Below, piece by piece: positions 1 through 13,473 of a DNA stretch of 64,000 nucleotides (its first letter is position 1; each line of letters opens with the position of its first letter). The stretch comes from Anaeramoeba flamelloides (taxonomy: Eukaryota > Metamonada > Anaeramoebidae). The stretch covers positions 17,732,001 through 17,796,000 of the forward strand of contig JANTQA010000023.1 in the NCBI GenBank assembly GCA_027625915.1, written 5' to 3'. Under the pieces are notes generated by a model. It was not told the origin of the DNA. It worked only from the letters and a program-made list of their open reading frames with translations, and ran no database searches. The position numbers and the translations under genes were made by a program.

Positions 1-1450
1 ATTGTTAAGCTTATCTAATTCAAATATTAAATTTAAAACAGTAATTCTAGTATCTAAATTTTTTAAAAATCCGAAATTGAGAATCTTATATAAAGCTCTG
101 ATAGTCTTCAATTAATTTCTAAAAGGGTTTTAGAAAAAAACCTTGCTAATGTGTTATTAATTGATATTGGTCTATAATTTAAGAAAATTCCTTCATCTCC
201 AGCTTTGTGAATAAATAAAATATTTCTTTATTTAATAAAATTTATTATTTCTTTGTTTGGGTTATTGATCCAGTAATAAAAAGTTCTTTGAATTCTTTTT
301 AAAAATCTAAAATGTTCTTTTCCATTTTACAATTTTGGGCCAATTTTAGAAAATTTTATTTTTACAAAATCTTTTTCTGATTTATTTTTTTGATATTTTA
401 TTAATTCATGAATTTTTTCAAGAGAAAAAATATCCTTTGTTTCAATAAGTTTAATTTTTTCAATAAAATGTTATTTTATTAATTTGAAAATTTTTATTTC
501 AGGTTTTTTATTAATCTCTTGACAATAATTAAAATAAGTATTTTCTAAATTTTTATTAACTAAAAATAATTTTTGTTCAAGATTTTCTAATTTTATTTAT
601 TAATTTTCAAATTAAATTCAAATTCATAATTGAATTGTTTTATTAATTTATACCATTTTTTTTGAGTTAATTTTTAAAATTTTATTAATTAATTTTTTGT
701 CCTAGAATAAATTTTTAATAAGACTAAATAATTCTTCATTTTCCTTTTTAATATTATAAAGTATTCTTTCTTTTTGTAAAAATTGTTTTTTGAATTTTTT
801 GAAATTATTTTTATTTACTTTTTTGTAATGAAAAAACATAATAATTTTTTTTTGAAATAAATCTGGACTTTTAATTAAGTGCGATTTTTTAATCTCCCAT
901 TTTTAACTTATAAAGAATTTATTTTCTTATCATATTATGGTCACTTAAGTCGTTATATATACTTTTTGATTTCTTTGGAAATTGTATTTCATTGTTTGCC
1001 AATAAAAAATCAATATGATTATTATTATGACTTGATTTATTATTCTTAGTTATTATAATTTTTTTATTAATTATTTTATTTAATTTATATATTAAGATCA
1101 AAATCACCACCAAAAATAACATCATGAAATTGATATTGAGTTGTAAGTTTTAATAAAAAATTTTTAAATTCAGAAAATTTTTTATTTCTTCTGTAAAAAT
1201 TAATAATAATTGAATCACATAAATGTATTCCCATGAAACTTCAATGTTGTGGTATTAAATTTTATCTTATGGGATCAGTTAAATATTTTTTTTAAAAATG
1301 ATAATCGATCCACCATTATTATTTAGTTTTCCACAAGATTTTTTAATTATTGAATCATAATTTATTAATAAAGGTTTTTTCAATATTTTTCATATGTTGG
1401 GAGAATTGAGTTTTGAAAATTTTTTGTACATTTCTAATATCCAATTTTAA
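1..1450 (-). mobile_element. Decayed APE-type LINE (endonuclease and start of reverse transcriptase)
   Basis: Minus-strand remnant of a non-LTR retrotransposon, cut off by the left window edge. Around 1125-919 the reading gives an endonuclease signature: a GGDFD segment about 30 codons before a stretch that ends SDHNMI, which matches the GGDFN and SDH motifs of APE-type endonucleases. Nearer the edge (about 240-130) the reading ILFIHKAGDEG is followed by NYRPIS, the classic opening of LINE reverse transcriptases. Stops and frame changes are frequent, so it is inactive. The same RT signature recurs at 22.1 kb, so both belong to one family. The 5' end near 1450 is approximate. No poly-A tail can be seen because the 3' end lies outside the window. 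Confidence 0.75.
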
Positions 1451-1459
1451 AAAATTCTT

Positions 1460-1935
1460 ATAGTATTGAAAAAAATACTGACTTGGAAATAAGTTCAGAA
1501 ATCATTATTAATAGTTCATATTAGGAAAATTTAAAATTAAATCCTTTTTATAACTAATCAAATTTTTTATGAACTCTGTAATAAACCTACCTAAAGTTCA
1601 TTAAAGTGAGGCTATATATAAAATACCCATTTAATTGTTTGATAAACTATATATATATCTACTTTTTCCGAAAAAAAAATAAAACTTTTATGGAGGTTTG
1701 ATTTAAATTTAGACAATCAGATTTTTTTATTTTTGTTTTTTGATTGATTGAATATCGTATTGAACAAGTGTAATTTAATTAATCATCATTCAAATAACTA
1801 TTAAGGTATAATTTTAATAGCTTGATTCATAAATATAAGAATTTGATTTTAAATAAAAGCAATTAAAAAGCAATTTTCCTAATATTTGCAATGAAAATTG
1901 ATTTCCTGGCTTATTATCATGTAACGGATTTTTTT
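1460..1935. repeat. Inverted-repeat element, family D, diverged copy
   Basis: The ends resemble each other in inverse orientation: a segment near 1520-1535 contains CATATTAGGAAAAT and a segment near 1875-1890 contains TTTTCCTAATATTTGC. The core matches the copies at 25.8-26.3 kb and 43.0-43.5 kb through the shared words for AATAAACCTACC and AAAGTTCATTAAAG. The ends are approximate. It lies beside the LINE remnant and has no coding capacity. Confidence 0.5.
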
Positions 1936-2906
1936 TCAATGATATATATTATAGTTTCAAGTACATTTTTTGGATGTTCTATTATTTGTTTGATCTGAAT
2001 ATTCATGTCGTGTGAAATTTAGTTTTCTAAAAAATAAAAAAATGAAAAGAAAAAAAAATTTTTTTTTCCACAATAAAAAACTCATCCGTTTATAAAAGTT
2101 TTCTGTCTTTCAAAACTTTCAAACACTTGAAGACAATTCACGGTCGTTATAAACACTTTCTAAAGTTTTTAAAGGGGTAGTGTTGTAAAAGTCTCAAGGC
2201 TTTGTATAGGTCAATAGATTTTTTTAAGGTAATTTCAATAAAATAATTTTCTTTTTTTTTCTCGATTTTGTATTTTATCACAAATTTTCTAATATTATCG
2301 AGAATTTATTGATTTTTCGTGATGTAGTTGGATTAATCGCGATTTTATAGAATTGTCAGGACTTTATTTCAATACCTTTACAATCCATGTTATCATCAAA
2401 ATCTGTAATGTATTAGATAATACTTTGATCAGAATTCAGAATAATTATTGAGAATAATTTAATAAAATATAACTAAAAGTTTGAAGTGTGTAAAGTATTT
2501 CAAAAAAAAAAAAAAAATTGAAAATAAATTTTAAAATTTTGATAAGAGACACAATGAAAAATGAAAATAAAATTTCTTGTTTCAAAAAATAAGCTGTATA
2601 CACCTAAATTGAAATTTTATTATTTTTTTTTTTAAAATTGAGATTATTCGAACGACAAACCATATTAAATTAGACAACAATCAGGTATACTAAATACCCT
2701 ATCAATCTTATACATTGAAAGATAAAATATATAAGAAAGAACCTTTCTTTATTCAAACATTCAGTTACAAATATTTTCGGAAAGAGTTTATAATAAAGGT
2801 TCTTAATGTGTTTTTTTTTTCTTTAAACAAATATAATAACCTCTATGATTTTTAAAAATTAAAAAAATAATCACAAAACACAAATAAAAAATATCTTAAT
2901 AATATA
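1936..2906. other. No gene recognised
   Basis: AT-rich DNA. A possible short upstream exon for the next gene ends at 2684: there is an open stretch from 2643, and the dinucleotide GT follows at 2685. I see nothing else that can be supported. Confidence 0.3.
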
Positions 2907-3614
2907 GGATTTCAATTTATTCGGAATATTATTTCTTCATTAAAGAAATCAGGATATGAATATGTAATAACAATAGGTAACAAGTTTTCAGACGAAAAAA
3001 CAATTAATTTTTATAGATTTCTTGAAACGAAAATTTCTGAACCAGAAACATTAGAAAATATTGAAAAAATAATTGAAAGAATAAAGCAAAATATAAAAGA
3101 AAAAGAGGAAAGTGAATTACTTCAAAAAAAAGAAAATAATATTAATAGTGAGGAATTTGATAATAAAGATCAAAATAAAATTGAAAATATTCAAAGCCAC
3201 GAACAAAAAAACAAAAACAAAACAAAAGATGTTGGTATAGAAAATGACGAAATAGAAGAGGGGGAATTGAGAAGTGATGATAACGATGATGAAATTGAAT
3301 TTGATAAAGATGACAAAGAGAAAGAGAATTGTGAAGATAAGCAAGAGAAGATAGAAATAGAAAATGAAAATGTAAAAAAAATTTTAAAAATGAATGAAGA
3401 AAATGAAAAAAAAGTTGAAATAGAAAATGAAAAAGAAGTTGAAATAGAAAATGAAAATCAAGAAAAAGAAACCGAAAAAAATATTGGAAATTCAAAAATG
3501 GAAATTGAAAAAAAGTTAAATGAGAATGAAAAAAACATTGATCATGAAAATAAAAAACAAATAAAAACAAAAATAGAAAGGGAAAAAGATAATGAGAACA
3601 CTGAAAAAAAATAA
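2907..3614 (+). CDS. 3' exon of an unknown Lys/Glu/Asn-rich protein
   Basis: The frame is open from a likely splice acceptor (ATATAG, ending at 2906) to a TAA ending at 3614, about 235 codons. There is no usable in-frame ATG near the start, so this is taken as the last exon of a spliced gene. The first 65 codons have mixed composition with a pattern of helix, strand and helix (FIRNIISSLKKSGYEYVITI, then GNKFSDEKTINFYRFLE). This faintly recalls the Alba-type nucleic-acid-binding fold. The remaining 170 residues are almost entirely E, K, N, D and I, probably a disordered charged tail. If the segment at 2643-2684 is the preceding exon, the phase fits (0/0) and adds IRTTNHIKLDNNQ. The function is unknown and the Alba idea is weak. 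The minus-strand Phe/Leu-rich frames here are only its shadow. Confidence 0.5.
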   Translation, partial: GFQFIRNIISSLKKSGYEYVITIGNKFSDEKTINFYRFLETKISEPETLENIEKIIERIKQNIKEKEESELLQKKENNINSEEFDNKDQNKIENIQSHEQKNKNKTKDVGIENDEIEEGELRSDDNDDEIEFDKDDKEKENCEDKQEKIEIENENVKKILKMNEENEKKVEIENEKEVEIENENQEKETEKNIGNSKMEIEKKLNENEKNIDHENKKQIKTKIEREKDNENTEKK

Positions 3615-4069
3615 TAGAAATATAAAATTAATTAAATTTAGATAAAATAAAAAGAAAAGAAAAAAAATTGTAATCTAATTATAAACTTAAATTTTTTAAA
3701 TAGAACCAAGTTAAAACAAACTTTATCTATTTATGATTTATATATATATTTTTTTCTTATCAAATAAATACCAAATTTGTTTCAAATTTTTAAATTAGCA
3801 TTAGATTTTAAAAAAATATACTCTACATAAGATATTAATACAATAGTAAAAAAACTTAAACTAACATTTTTTAGTATCATAAACAAATTACCCTCTCCAC
3901 TGTTTTTTAATCTCTCTTTATTAACAAAATTATGCAATGAAAGAACCAGCATAAATTAAATTAAACAATTTCATTTTGAACCATTTATCTTACATACGGG
4001 TAACTAATTATTTTGACTATTAAAGAATTATTTGTTCTTTTAAATTGGAAAAAATATTTTTTCTTTGAT
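3615..4069. other. No feature recognised
   Basis: AT-rich spacer between the charged-tail exon and the first hairpin array. It contains homopolymers and no coding signal. Confidence 0.3.
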
Positions 4070-4790
4070 TTTCCTTTAGGTTTTTTTTAATTTATGTAAT
4101 AAATAGAAAATTTCTTAAAATTTCGGTTTATTTTTTAAATTAAAAAAAAAACCTAGTCACTTTCCTAGGTTTTCTTGAATTTAGTAAAATCTAAGATTTT
4201 TCTCTATTCTTTATGAATTCTGGAAAAGCTAGGCACTCACTAGGCGGAACTTGACGAACACTTCCTTTAGGTTTTCCAAAATTAAAAAGAATTGAGTAAA
4301 ATCTTTGATTTATTCTATTCTTTTAAATTCTTTAAAACCGTCGTTAGCTTTTCTTGAGTTTTCTGTATTTTTTGTAAAATCAGCAGATTTTCTAGATAAA
4401 ATAGAAAACTTCAAAAAAACCTAGAACACTTCACAAATAAATAGAAAACCCCAAGAAAATCGCCGTTAGCTTTTTTTTAATTTAAGAAATGAAAAGAAAA
4501 TTTCTAGATTTTTAATTTTTGAAATAAATTAAAAAAAAGCTTGGCACTCTACGGCACTCTACGACAATCAACGGAACTCGACGGACACTTCCTTTAGGTT
4601 TTTTTTAATTTTAGAAAAAAACAAAAAATTTTTGAAATTTTCGGTTTATTTCAAAAAGTAAAAAAAATCGTCATTATCTTTTTCAGTATTTAAAAGAATT
4701 GAGTAAAATCAAAGATTTTATTCTTTTGAAATCTGGAAAACCTATTACACTCTACAGACACTCTACGGCACTTGGTGTACTCTCAATATT
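4070..4790. repeat. Hairpin-module array 1
   Basis: Degenerate alternation of three kinds of short unit. The first is a self-complementary unit that opens with AGGTTTTTTTTAATTT and closes with its complement AAATTAAAAAAAACCT, around a loop with TTTCGGTTTATTT. The second is built from GAATTTAAAAGAATTGAGT, AAATCAAAGATTT and TTCTGGAAA and is also self-complementary. The third is a linker that is GC-rich for this DNA, with words such as GGCACTCTACGG and GACACTTCC. The same modules recur at 19.8, 40.7 and 41.2 kb. No open reading frame runs through it. No LINE remnant was recognised beside this copy. Confidence 0.7.
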
Positions 4791-5373
4791 TCTCATCAGT
4801 TATTTTTTTTCCTTATTTGAGTTCCTTTAGATAAAGGCGTTTTCAAAACTATTAGTTATTATCTATTCAAAGAAATATCCTAAAGTAGAATTTAAGGAAA
4901 ATTCATCCTTACATCCATTTAAAAATTAATAACCCGAAAAACACCTTTTTTTCTAGACTAGAGACTTTTTAATAAACATAGTACTATTAACAACAATAAA
5001 TACAATAGCCTCAAGATTTTTAAGAGACGGAATGTTGATTATATTGTGATTAAACTCGATTAACCAAAATGAAATTGATCATTGAAGTCGTAGTTTTGTC
5101 TAACTTGGAATTTGAAATTTTATTATACCGTAATAGTGATGTGAAACACATATAAAAATAAACAAATTAATTTTAAAATTTTTTAATTATTATACCCTTA
5201 GAGTGTCCTTCATATAAATATATAAGCAAACACATTCCAAAATTTATTGATGTGAAAAAATAAATTAAATTCTTTCAAAACCCAATTAAATTTCTGAGGA
5301 AATTAATTTCTCATTGAGGTTTGGGACAAAAAAATTGAATTTTAATCGAAATTGGATCATAAACAGTTAAATG
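4791..5373. other. No gene; weak dispersed repeat
   Basis: AT-rich spacer downstream of the Rab gene. About 4985-5125 resembles 34490-34615: both have ACAATA, CCTC and AGA in order, then a run ending in GTCTAACTTG. This points to an old dispersed repeat. Confidence 0.3.
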
Positions 5374-6507
<1,134 letters not shown>

Positions 6508-6788
6508 ACAAACAAAAAATGAAAAATCTGAAAATTGTCTTTCGTCCAAGAATTAGAGAACAAAATCAGAGAAGAATTGTTCTCAAATATTTTGGTGTCA
6601 ATAACCAAAAGTCACAAAAAAATTTAAAAACAGAGTTGATTTAAGGTAGCTAGTACATTTTGATAAATTTAGCGTACCTTTGATTATTGTAAATTTTTAA
6701 AATCATTTCGTTAACCATATAAAGGAATAATTTGTAAAAAGAGGAGAGTTATCAGAAATTCTAGGGTATTATATTTACAAACCAACTA

Positions 6789-7269
6789 CAGTGATCAAAA
6801 TAATGCTTGCCCAAAGACTATAATCCGTGTTTCAAAATATTATCCGTGCTTTTTGTTTCTTCTTGTACCTAATGTAACATCCGATCTACTACTAAATAGT
6901 ATATCTAAGTTCAAATCAATTTTGAAAGTAAAGGACTGGTTATTTTCAGTAAAATTTAAATTATTAATTGAAATATTTGAAAATTTTCCATAATATTCTC
7001 AATTGTTTTGAAATTTTTTGTTTTTTTGATGGAAAAAAATTTTTATCAAAAATTTATCTCTATTTTTTGAGATAAATTTTGCCATTTGATCTTTCATTTT
7101 TAGAATTTATTTTAAATAATAGAACTTTAAGAAACCAATACCATATTTTTTTAGTGTTTAATATTGGTTTCTTTGATTAGTTAATGTATAGGTCTTCTAT
7201 AACAAAAAAACAAGCTTTTTCTATTGAAACACGCTTTAAATTTTTTTGCATGCTTTATTTTGACTACAG
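6789..7269. repeat. TA-flanked inverted-repeat element, family B, copy 1
   Basis: 481 bp between TA dinucleotides (6787-6788 and 7270-7271). The left end starts CAGTGATCAAAATAATGC. The right end, read inward, is CTGTAGTCAAAATAAAGC. TA flanks and CAGT-type ends fit a non-autonomous Tc1/mariner-type element (MITE). A second copy at 32.0 kb lies in the opposite orientation and shares the interior words AGACCTATACAT and TCAAAGAAAC. No transposase frame is present. Confidence 0.75.
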
Positions 7270-9734
7270 TAAAAAATGGAATTCAAAAAATTTTAAAAAT
7301 TAATCTAGAAATAATAAATAAATATTATTTATTTACTGATCTTATCGATCGTATTGTTAGAATTTACTAGTTCTTAACTCACTTTTATCTTCAATTCTGA
7401 ATTGAAAAACTTTTAATATGAAATATTTTTGATTAATGAATATCTTTCTATTTCAGAAAGAATTTTCATAAAGAATTTTGTATTTAATTGTTATTTGAAG
7501 ACTATTCAGATTAATACTCTTTTATGACTAAAATACAATACATCAACCAAAAAAAAAAAAAAAAAACTTTAAAAGAATGTTAATTAAACGAAATTAAAGG
7601 AATATTGTAAATTTTAGTTTCTTTTGAGGATTTAGGATGTTAATATTTTTTTAAGATTAAACTTTAATATATTTTTATAATAAAACTAAGTTATTTTAAG
7701 ATAGTTTTTTTTACCATTTTTGTAACAAAATTATTTTTAAATAGATTGATAGACTCATACTATAATTATAAAGCGATTAAAAGGAATTTTGTTACATTTA
7801 GTATTATGTAAATTTTGATTTTCTGGATTGTTTTTTGATCAGTTGAAAATCTGAGTTTTACTTGTTAAAATTAAAAGATTTCAACAATTTTTAGTAATAC
7901 TATATTAATTTGTCAAAAAAATTCAAAGATTACAAAATAATAGTTTTATATATCTTTGAGAGTAAAAAATTTCTTTCTTATAAAAAGATTTTTTTTTTCA
8001 AGATGGATAAATAATTAGAAAGATCATATATATATATATATATATATATATAAGCTATTTCCAATAATATAGGGCATTTTTTATTTCAATAATTATTTCT
8101 TAATATTAATTTAATTATACAAAATGTACAACAATAATATATTTTTTAGCATATCATACTTAATTTCTTGTATTTTGAAGTTTTATTAATGGATTCTAAA
8201 TATTTTTTTTTGAATTAAAATTATTTTGCAAAATTTTTAATTTTGAAAAAATAATTGAGTCAAATTTCTCATTTCATTATCTTTTCGAATTCTTCATTTT
8301 TTTCATTTTTACTTTTTTATTATTATTGTCCAAAATTTAACAAAGTTCAGAAGAGATGTGATAAGAAATCAACCAAAAATTCTTTTGATTCTAAACAATT
8401 GAGTTGACTTCGATGGACTTTGGTGGAAAAATTGCTCAGAACAGCTGTACACTTCAATTAAAGAGGTGAGATAAACAAAAAAAAAAGAAAAAATAAAAAG
8501 GTTTTTTTTTTTTTTTTTTTTTCATTCAGTTTGCTTTTTTTAAATGTTTTAAAAAAAAAAAAAAAAAAAAAAACATAAAAAAAGTTAATGGGAAAAACAA
8601 AAAGTTAATGATCAAATGAAAAACAAAAAATCTAAAGATCAAATCAAAAATATATTGAAGTATGATTTTACACATTATCAAAAAAAAAATTGAAAAAAAG
8701 ATCGAACTAAAGATTGTTAAATAGACATTACTAATTTTGGATATTTTTCCAAAAATTAGGGGCAATTTTTTTTTTTTTATTTTTATTTTTTATTCTTCGA
8801 ACTTTGATCAATAAACACAAATTTTAATCAAGAGTTTTATTATTATTAATGGCTTCGTTTTTTTTTTTGTCTAAAGTTTTGAGTTTAATAACTGAATAAA
8901 GAATTTATTCTTATATTGATGGATATTTTTTTGCCCCGCATTTTTGGATGGAGCTTATATATATATATATATATTATTTTAGGAAAATCAAAACAATATA
9001 CTGATTAAATCCAATTATCTTATTTTTGAATTTGTCTAATTTTATTATAAAATGTATTTCATATTTTATTAAAAGATATTTTTTTTTTGACATTTTATGA
9101 AAATTCACATAATGTATAAATATATATCCCTTAACAGACTTGATTGATATAAATATCCTTTATCTTAAAATAAAGGATTTTAAAATGATATTTATATGGA
9201 ATCAATTTATTTTGTCATTTTTCTTTAATCCTGTGTTAAATTATCATAAAAGGTAAAAATTATTAAAACTTGAATTAGTTAAGTTTTTATGTTCTTTTTT
9301 TTATATTTGAAAACAAAAAAAATCTTTTTTAATATTTTTCAGTAGATTTCTTAAGTTTTTTTTTTAATGTATTTAATTATAAATTTTGATTATTATTATT
9401 GTAAAGGAAAAAATAATACACCGGGTTGGTATTATTAACCATTTAATATTTATGTTAATTTTATATTAATTAGAATAAATTAAAAAAAATATATTACTGA
9501 GAAATTTACATTTTTACTTTAGATAAATTTCAATTAATATCATCTTAAGTTGTAAAAAAAAATTATTTCTTTAGGTTAAAATTGAAAGTTTAATATGAAT
9601 AATTATCTAATAAATGAATTTTAATGATAGAAAATAATTGAAAAAAAAAAAAAAAAATTGTAAAATAATTTTATTTTTTACTTTGGAATTAAATCTTTAA
9701 AAACTTTTTTAATAGATAAAGTAATCAGTACTAC

Positions 9735-9774
<40 letters not shown>

Positions 9775-12700
9775 TTTATTTATTACCCAAAGATAATCAA
9801 ACAATCCCCAGAACTAAGAATATATATCTATATTGTATAACCTTGAATTTTTTAATACAAAAAAATAAACCCAAAATGGTAAATTGGTTAAAAAGGGTTC
9901 CATATGCGTTTCATAAACAAAAATCCTAATTAAAAAAAAAATATTTTGAGAAGACTACAGTTTGTTAAATAGTTTTTGTTCACTTTTTTTGTGTTTTTGA
10001 AAATTATATGTCTTATTATTATAAATAACAGGGTTTTTTTTTTTTTTTTGTAACATCTATTTTTCTTTAGCTCTAGTTTTGGGTTGTACTTTTATATTTG
10101 ATGAAAAATAAAGTTCAGTTTAACTCTAATTTCAAATCAAACATTATGTATAATAGATAGTTTTACCAAATAATTTTTCCACAACTTTCAAGGTTAATTT
10201 ACTAATAAAAGAGACCCAATTCAACCAAATTTAAACAAAAAAATATCAAAACCCACAACGACTAAATCTTTCAATTTTAATAAATAAAAAAAAAAAAAAA
10301 AAGGGGGGGGTAAAAAAGAGTTTCTTATAAACAGTTTTACGACCCTACAAGAAAAAAATAAATTCTAAAAATTAAAGTTAACCAAATTACATATTGGATT
10401 TTAGTTATACCATATTATAAATTATTTTTTCACAGTTATGAAAATTTTATATAATTAAGAAAATCTACTATCAAATTCATTCAGATTTAAATACAACCAA
10501 TTTGTCAAAACTAAATCTTTTTCTAAAATTGTTACTCGCCTGAAATAATAAATTGAAAAAAAAATATATCCTTTAGTATTCAAGAGTAATTAATAACTAA
10601 ATCTGATTTCTAATTCACTTTTAAGTCATTCTAAATCTATAAAAGCCTGATATATTAAAAATTAAAAAAAATAAAACCAAAAACTAAAAAAAAGTGTATA
10701 ACAATTTTTGAAATGAGTATTTCGGATTTTTTATTACTGAACTTTCACTGAAAAAAAGTTGAACAACAAGATTTTTGATGAATAATTAAATTCTCTTTAA
10801 AAGATACTACATAGTCTCAATTTTCATAGTGATTATTTGTCTTTTCGAAGATCTCTTTTTTTTTCGACATGATCTTTTTTTTAAAAAAAGAAAGAAAAAA
10901 AAAAAAAAGAAAAAAAGAAATCAAAAAAAAAAAAAAAAAGAAAAATTTGAAAAAAGCAAAACTAAAATTTTCAAAATTATAAAAAATGATTCTCATCCAA
11001 AAATTTGAAAATATTTTTTTGAGAAGAATACTGGAATAAACCCTCAAAAGAACTCCCATTAACATTATAAAGTGAGTCAAATTTTTGGAAAATGGTTAAC
11101 ATTCTTTTGAAAAAAACAACCATTTTTCAAGTATTTTTTCATAGAAGTAATTTATCCAATATATAAAATTTAGATTGAACACTATTTTATGGAGAAATAA
11201 TAAATTTTAAAATAATTTGCAGAAAAAAACAGTGAATATATATTAAAACTCAAACTTGAAAATAAAAAAATAAAATGATAAAAAATATTACAAAAATAGA
11301 AAAAAAATCATTTTTTCAATTTAATTTAGTAATATCTTTTGAAAGAAAAATTTGATTTTATTTTGAAATTGAAAAATATAATTCTTTTGAAACTATATAT
11401 AAAAAAAAAATTGATGAATATAATCTCTTCACTAAGTCAGAGAAAAAATTTCAAAAATTTATAATTAAAAATTCAAAAAAATATTAATTAAAATTTTCAT
11501 TTTTTTTTCAATTTCCAATAATAACTAATAAAGTTGAAAGTTCGTTTTTAATAATTGTTGAGTATAATAATGTTTATTATATAAGTTTATTTCTAAAACA
11601 CAAAATTTAGAGAATTTTTTTTGAAAAAAATTACCATATTATATATTATCTTTACATCAGCAAAAATGATATTTTGTTTTGAAAGTATGTTGCAAAAGAA
11701 ATAAAAAAAAAAAAATTCATATCATTTCATTTCACTTTTTTTATTTAACCAATCGTCTTCAAATCATGTATTGTAATTGAATGCCTTAATTTATATATTA
11801 TGTTCTTTTTTTGGCTATATTGGATAAGATAAAACTTGTCAATGAAGCAATTTTTCATATTGAATCAAAAGTTAAAATAGAAGATAATTGAATACATTAA
11901 AATCCGAAAAGAACAGACTCATCCGTCAAATTATTTATAAATCAATTCTTTTTCAACAATTTTCATAATGATAGCAAATTAAATCTCTAAAAAGATCAAT
12001 TTTGATTGATTATATTCAGATCTTTCAATTTTTCTTTAGATTGGAAGAAAAAATGTGTCAGGAAACTTTGAAAAAAACTTTTCTTTAATGACTTAGGGGA
12101 TGAAAGTATTATTGACAAGATATACTTCCTTTTTAAAAAAATAAACACACCCTTGAAAAGTTTTCATTTCAACAACAATAGAAAAAAAAAAAAAGAAAAC
12201 ACTGAAAAAAGGTAGGAAAACAACTCTTAAAAACACTTTTTTGAAAAAAAATCGGAAAAATTTGTAAAAAAATATAAAAGTCAACTTGGGTAATTTAACA
12301 AACTTTACTTCATATATTTTAATATATCAAAAATACTAGGCCAGTATTGTTTTTTCAAAGGTCATTGTTTAATCTTACACTCTTAACAAAAAAAATCTTC
12401 AAAACGAAAATCTAAACTTGGAATAATGAGTCAATAAGAAAGTATTTATTTTCTCCGGATTTTTGGTGACACATTATGAATTGAGAATAAGTATAACTTG
12501 TCTTGAAAAACAAATACTTGAATTGTAAAACAAACCTTTGTTTGAGACTATTCCAATCAAGTTACAAGAACTAAGGAGAAAAACACTTTTATAAAATTTT
12601 GCCATCATTTTTTTATTTTTGAATAAGTTCTTATTAAAACCCGAAGCCTTGAGTCTTCATTTAAAACTAGTCTGTTTGCACTTCACTAATTTATTGTAAA

Positions 12701-13473
12701 AGAAAAGGAATAAAATTTTCATTCTATTATCTTTCTCAAAATTAGGTTTTCTGATCTCATTCAAATTTCGAACTATTATATTTGAAAAATTAGGTATATA
12801 ACATTTTCTATTTTCGAATTTGTGACTCTTGGTAATTGATTTTATTAAGAGGACTTTGTTTCACTCATTGTTTGGAAAGCAAATTTAACCAAAGAATTTT
12901 TTTATAAATACTTTTACTCTCAAACCTCCAATATGTGTTGCTTAAATCGAAAAAGAGAGATCTCAGAATTAATATTCAAGATCTAATATTACTACAATAC
13001 CCCCCATTTTACAAGTTATAATGAATTAGTCCTATACTCTCAAGAGAAATCAATTGTTGATCTAAACTTTGAACACCCTTGGTTGTCATTCAAAAGAGAG
13101 AATTTGATCGAAATATTTGATAAATTCGCGAAAAGAGTAATAATTACATTTTTTAGAAATTATAAAAAAATATAAATCTCTCAATTTTTCACCACCTTGA
13201 ATCAAAACATTGTCAAAACATAAAGATACTATAATTTGGTTTAAAATTTAAAAAATTAAGCTAAAATTTCGTTTAATGTCATGAATATTTTACTCAAATC
13301 GATTTTTCTTAAAAATAATGACTTTGAAGAAAGATACGAATGGCCTCATCTAAAAGATTGGAAAAAAATGATAGGGTAATTGTTTTGATAAAATTCCAAC
13401 CCATTTTTTTGTATTTTTTTGATTTTTTTTTCTATTTGTATTTTGTTAATTCTTGTTTTGTAACTTTAAACAA
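7270..13473. other. 6.2-kb region with no firm gene
   Basis: AT-rich DNA with many poly-A/T runs and TA microsatellites near 8029-8052, 8957-8975 and 9737-9769. Phe/Lys-rich short frames here follow homopolymers and are not believed. The last 600 bp hold two short stretches that look more like coding DNA: about 12980-13155, whose translation includes DLNFEHPWLSFKRENLIE, and 13282-13377, which starts at ATG and includes FEERYEWPHLKDWKKMIG and then GTAATT, a possible donor. They may be exons of an unrecognised small gene or leader exons of the SP-RING gene. I could not join them. Confidence 0.35.

Noticed and set aside
13453-13473. Upstream start of the SP-RING frame
   Set aside because: It would need a TTG start; the ATG at 13474 is better.
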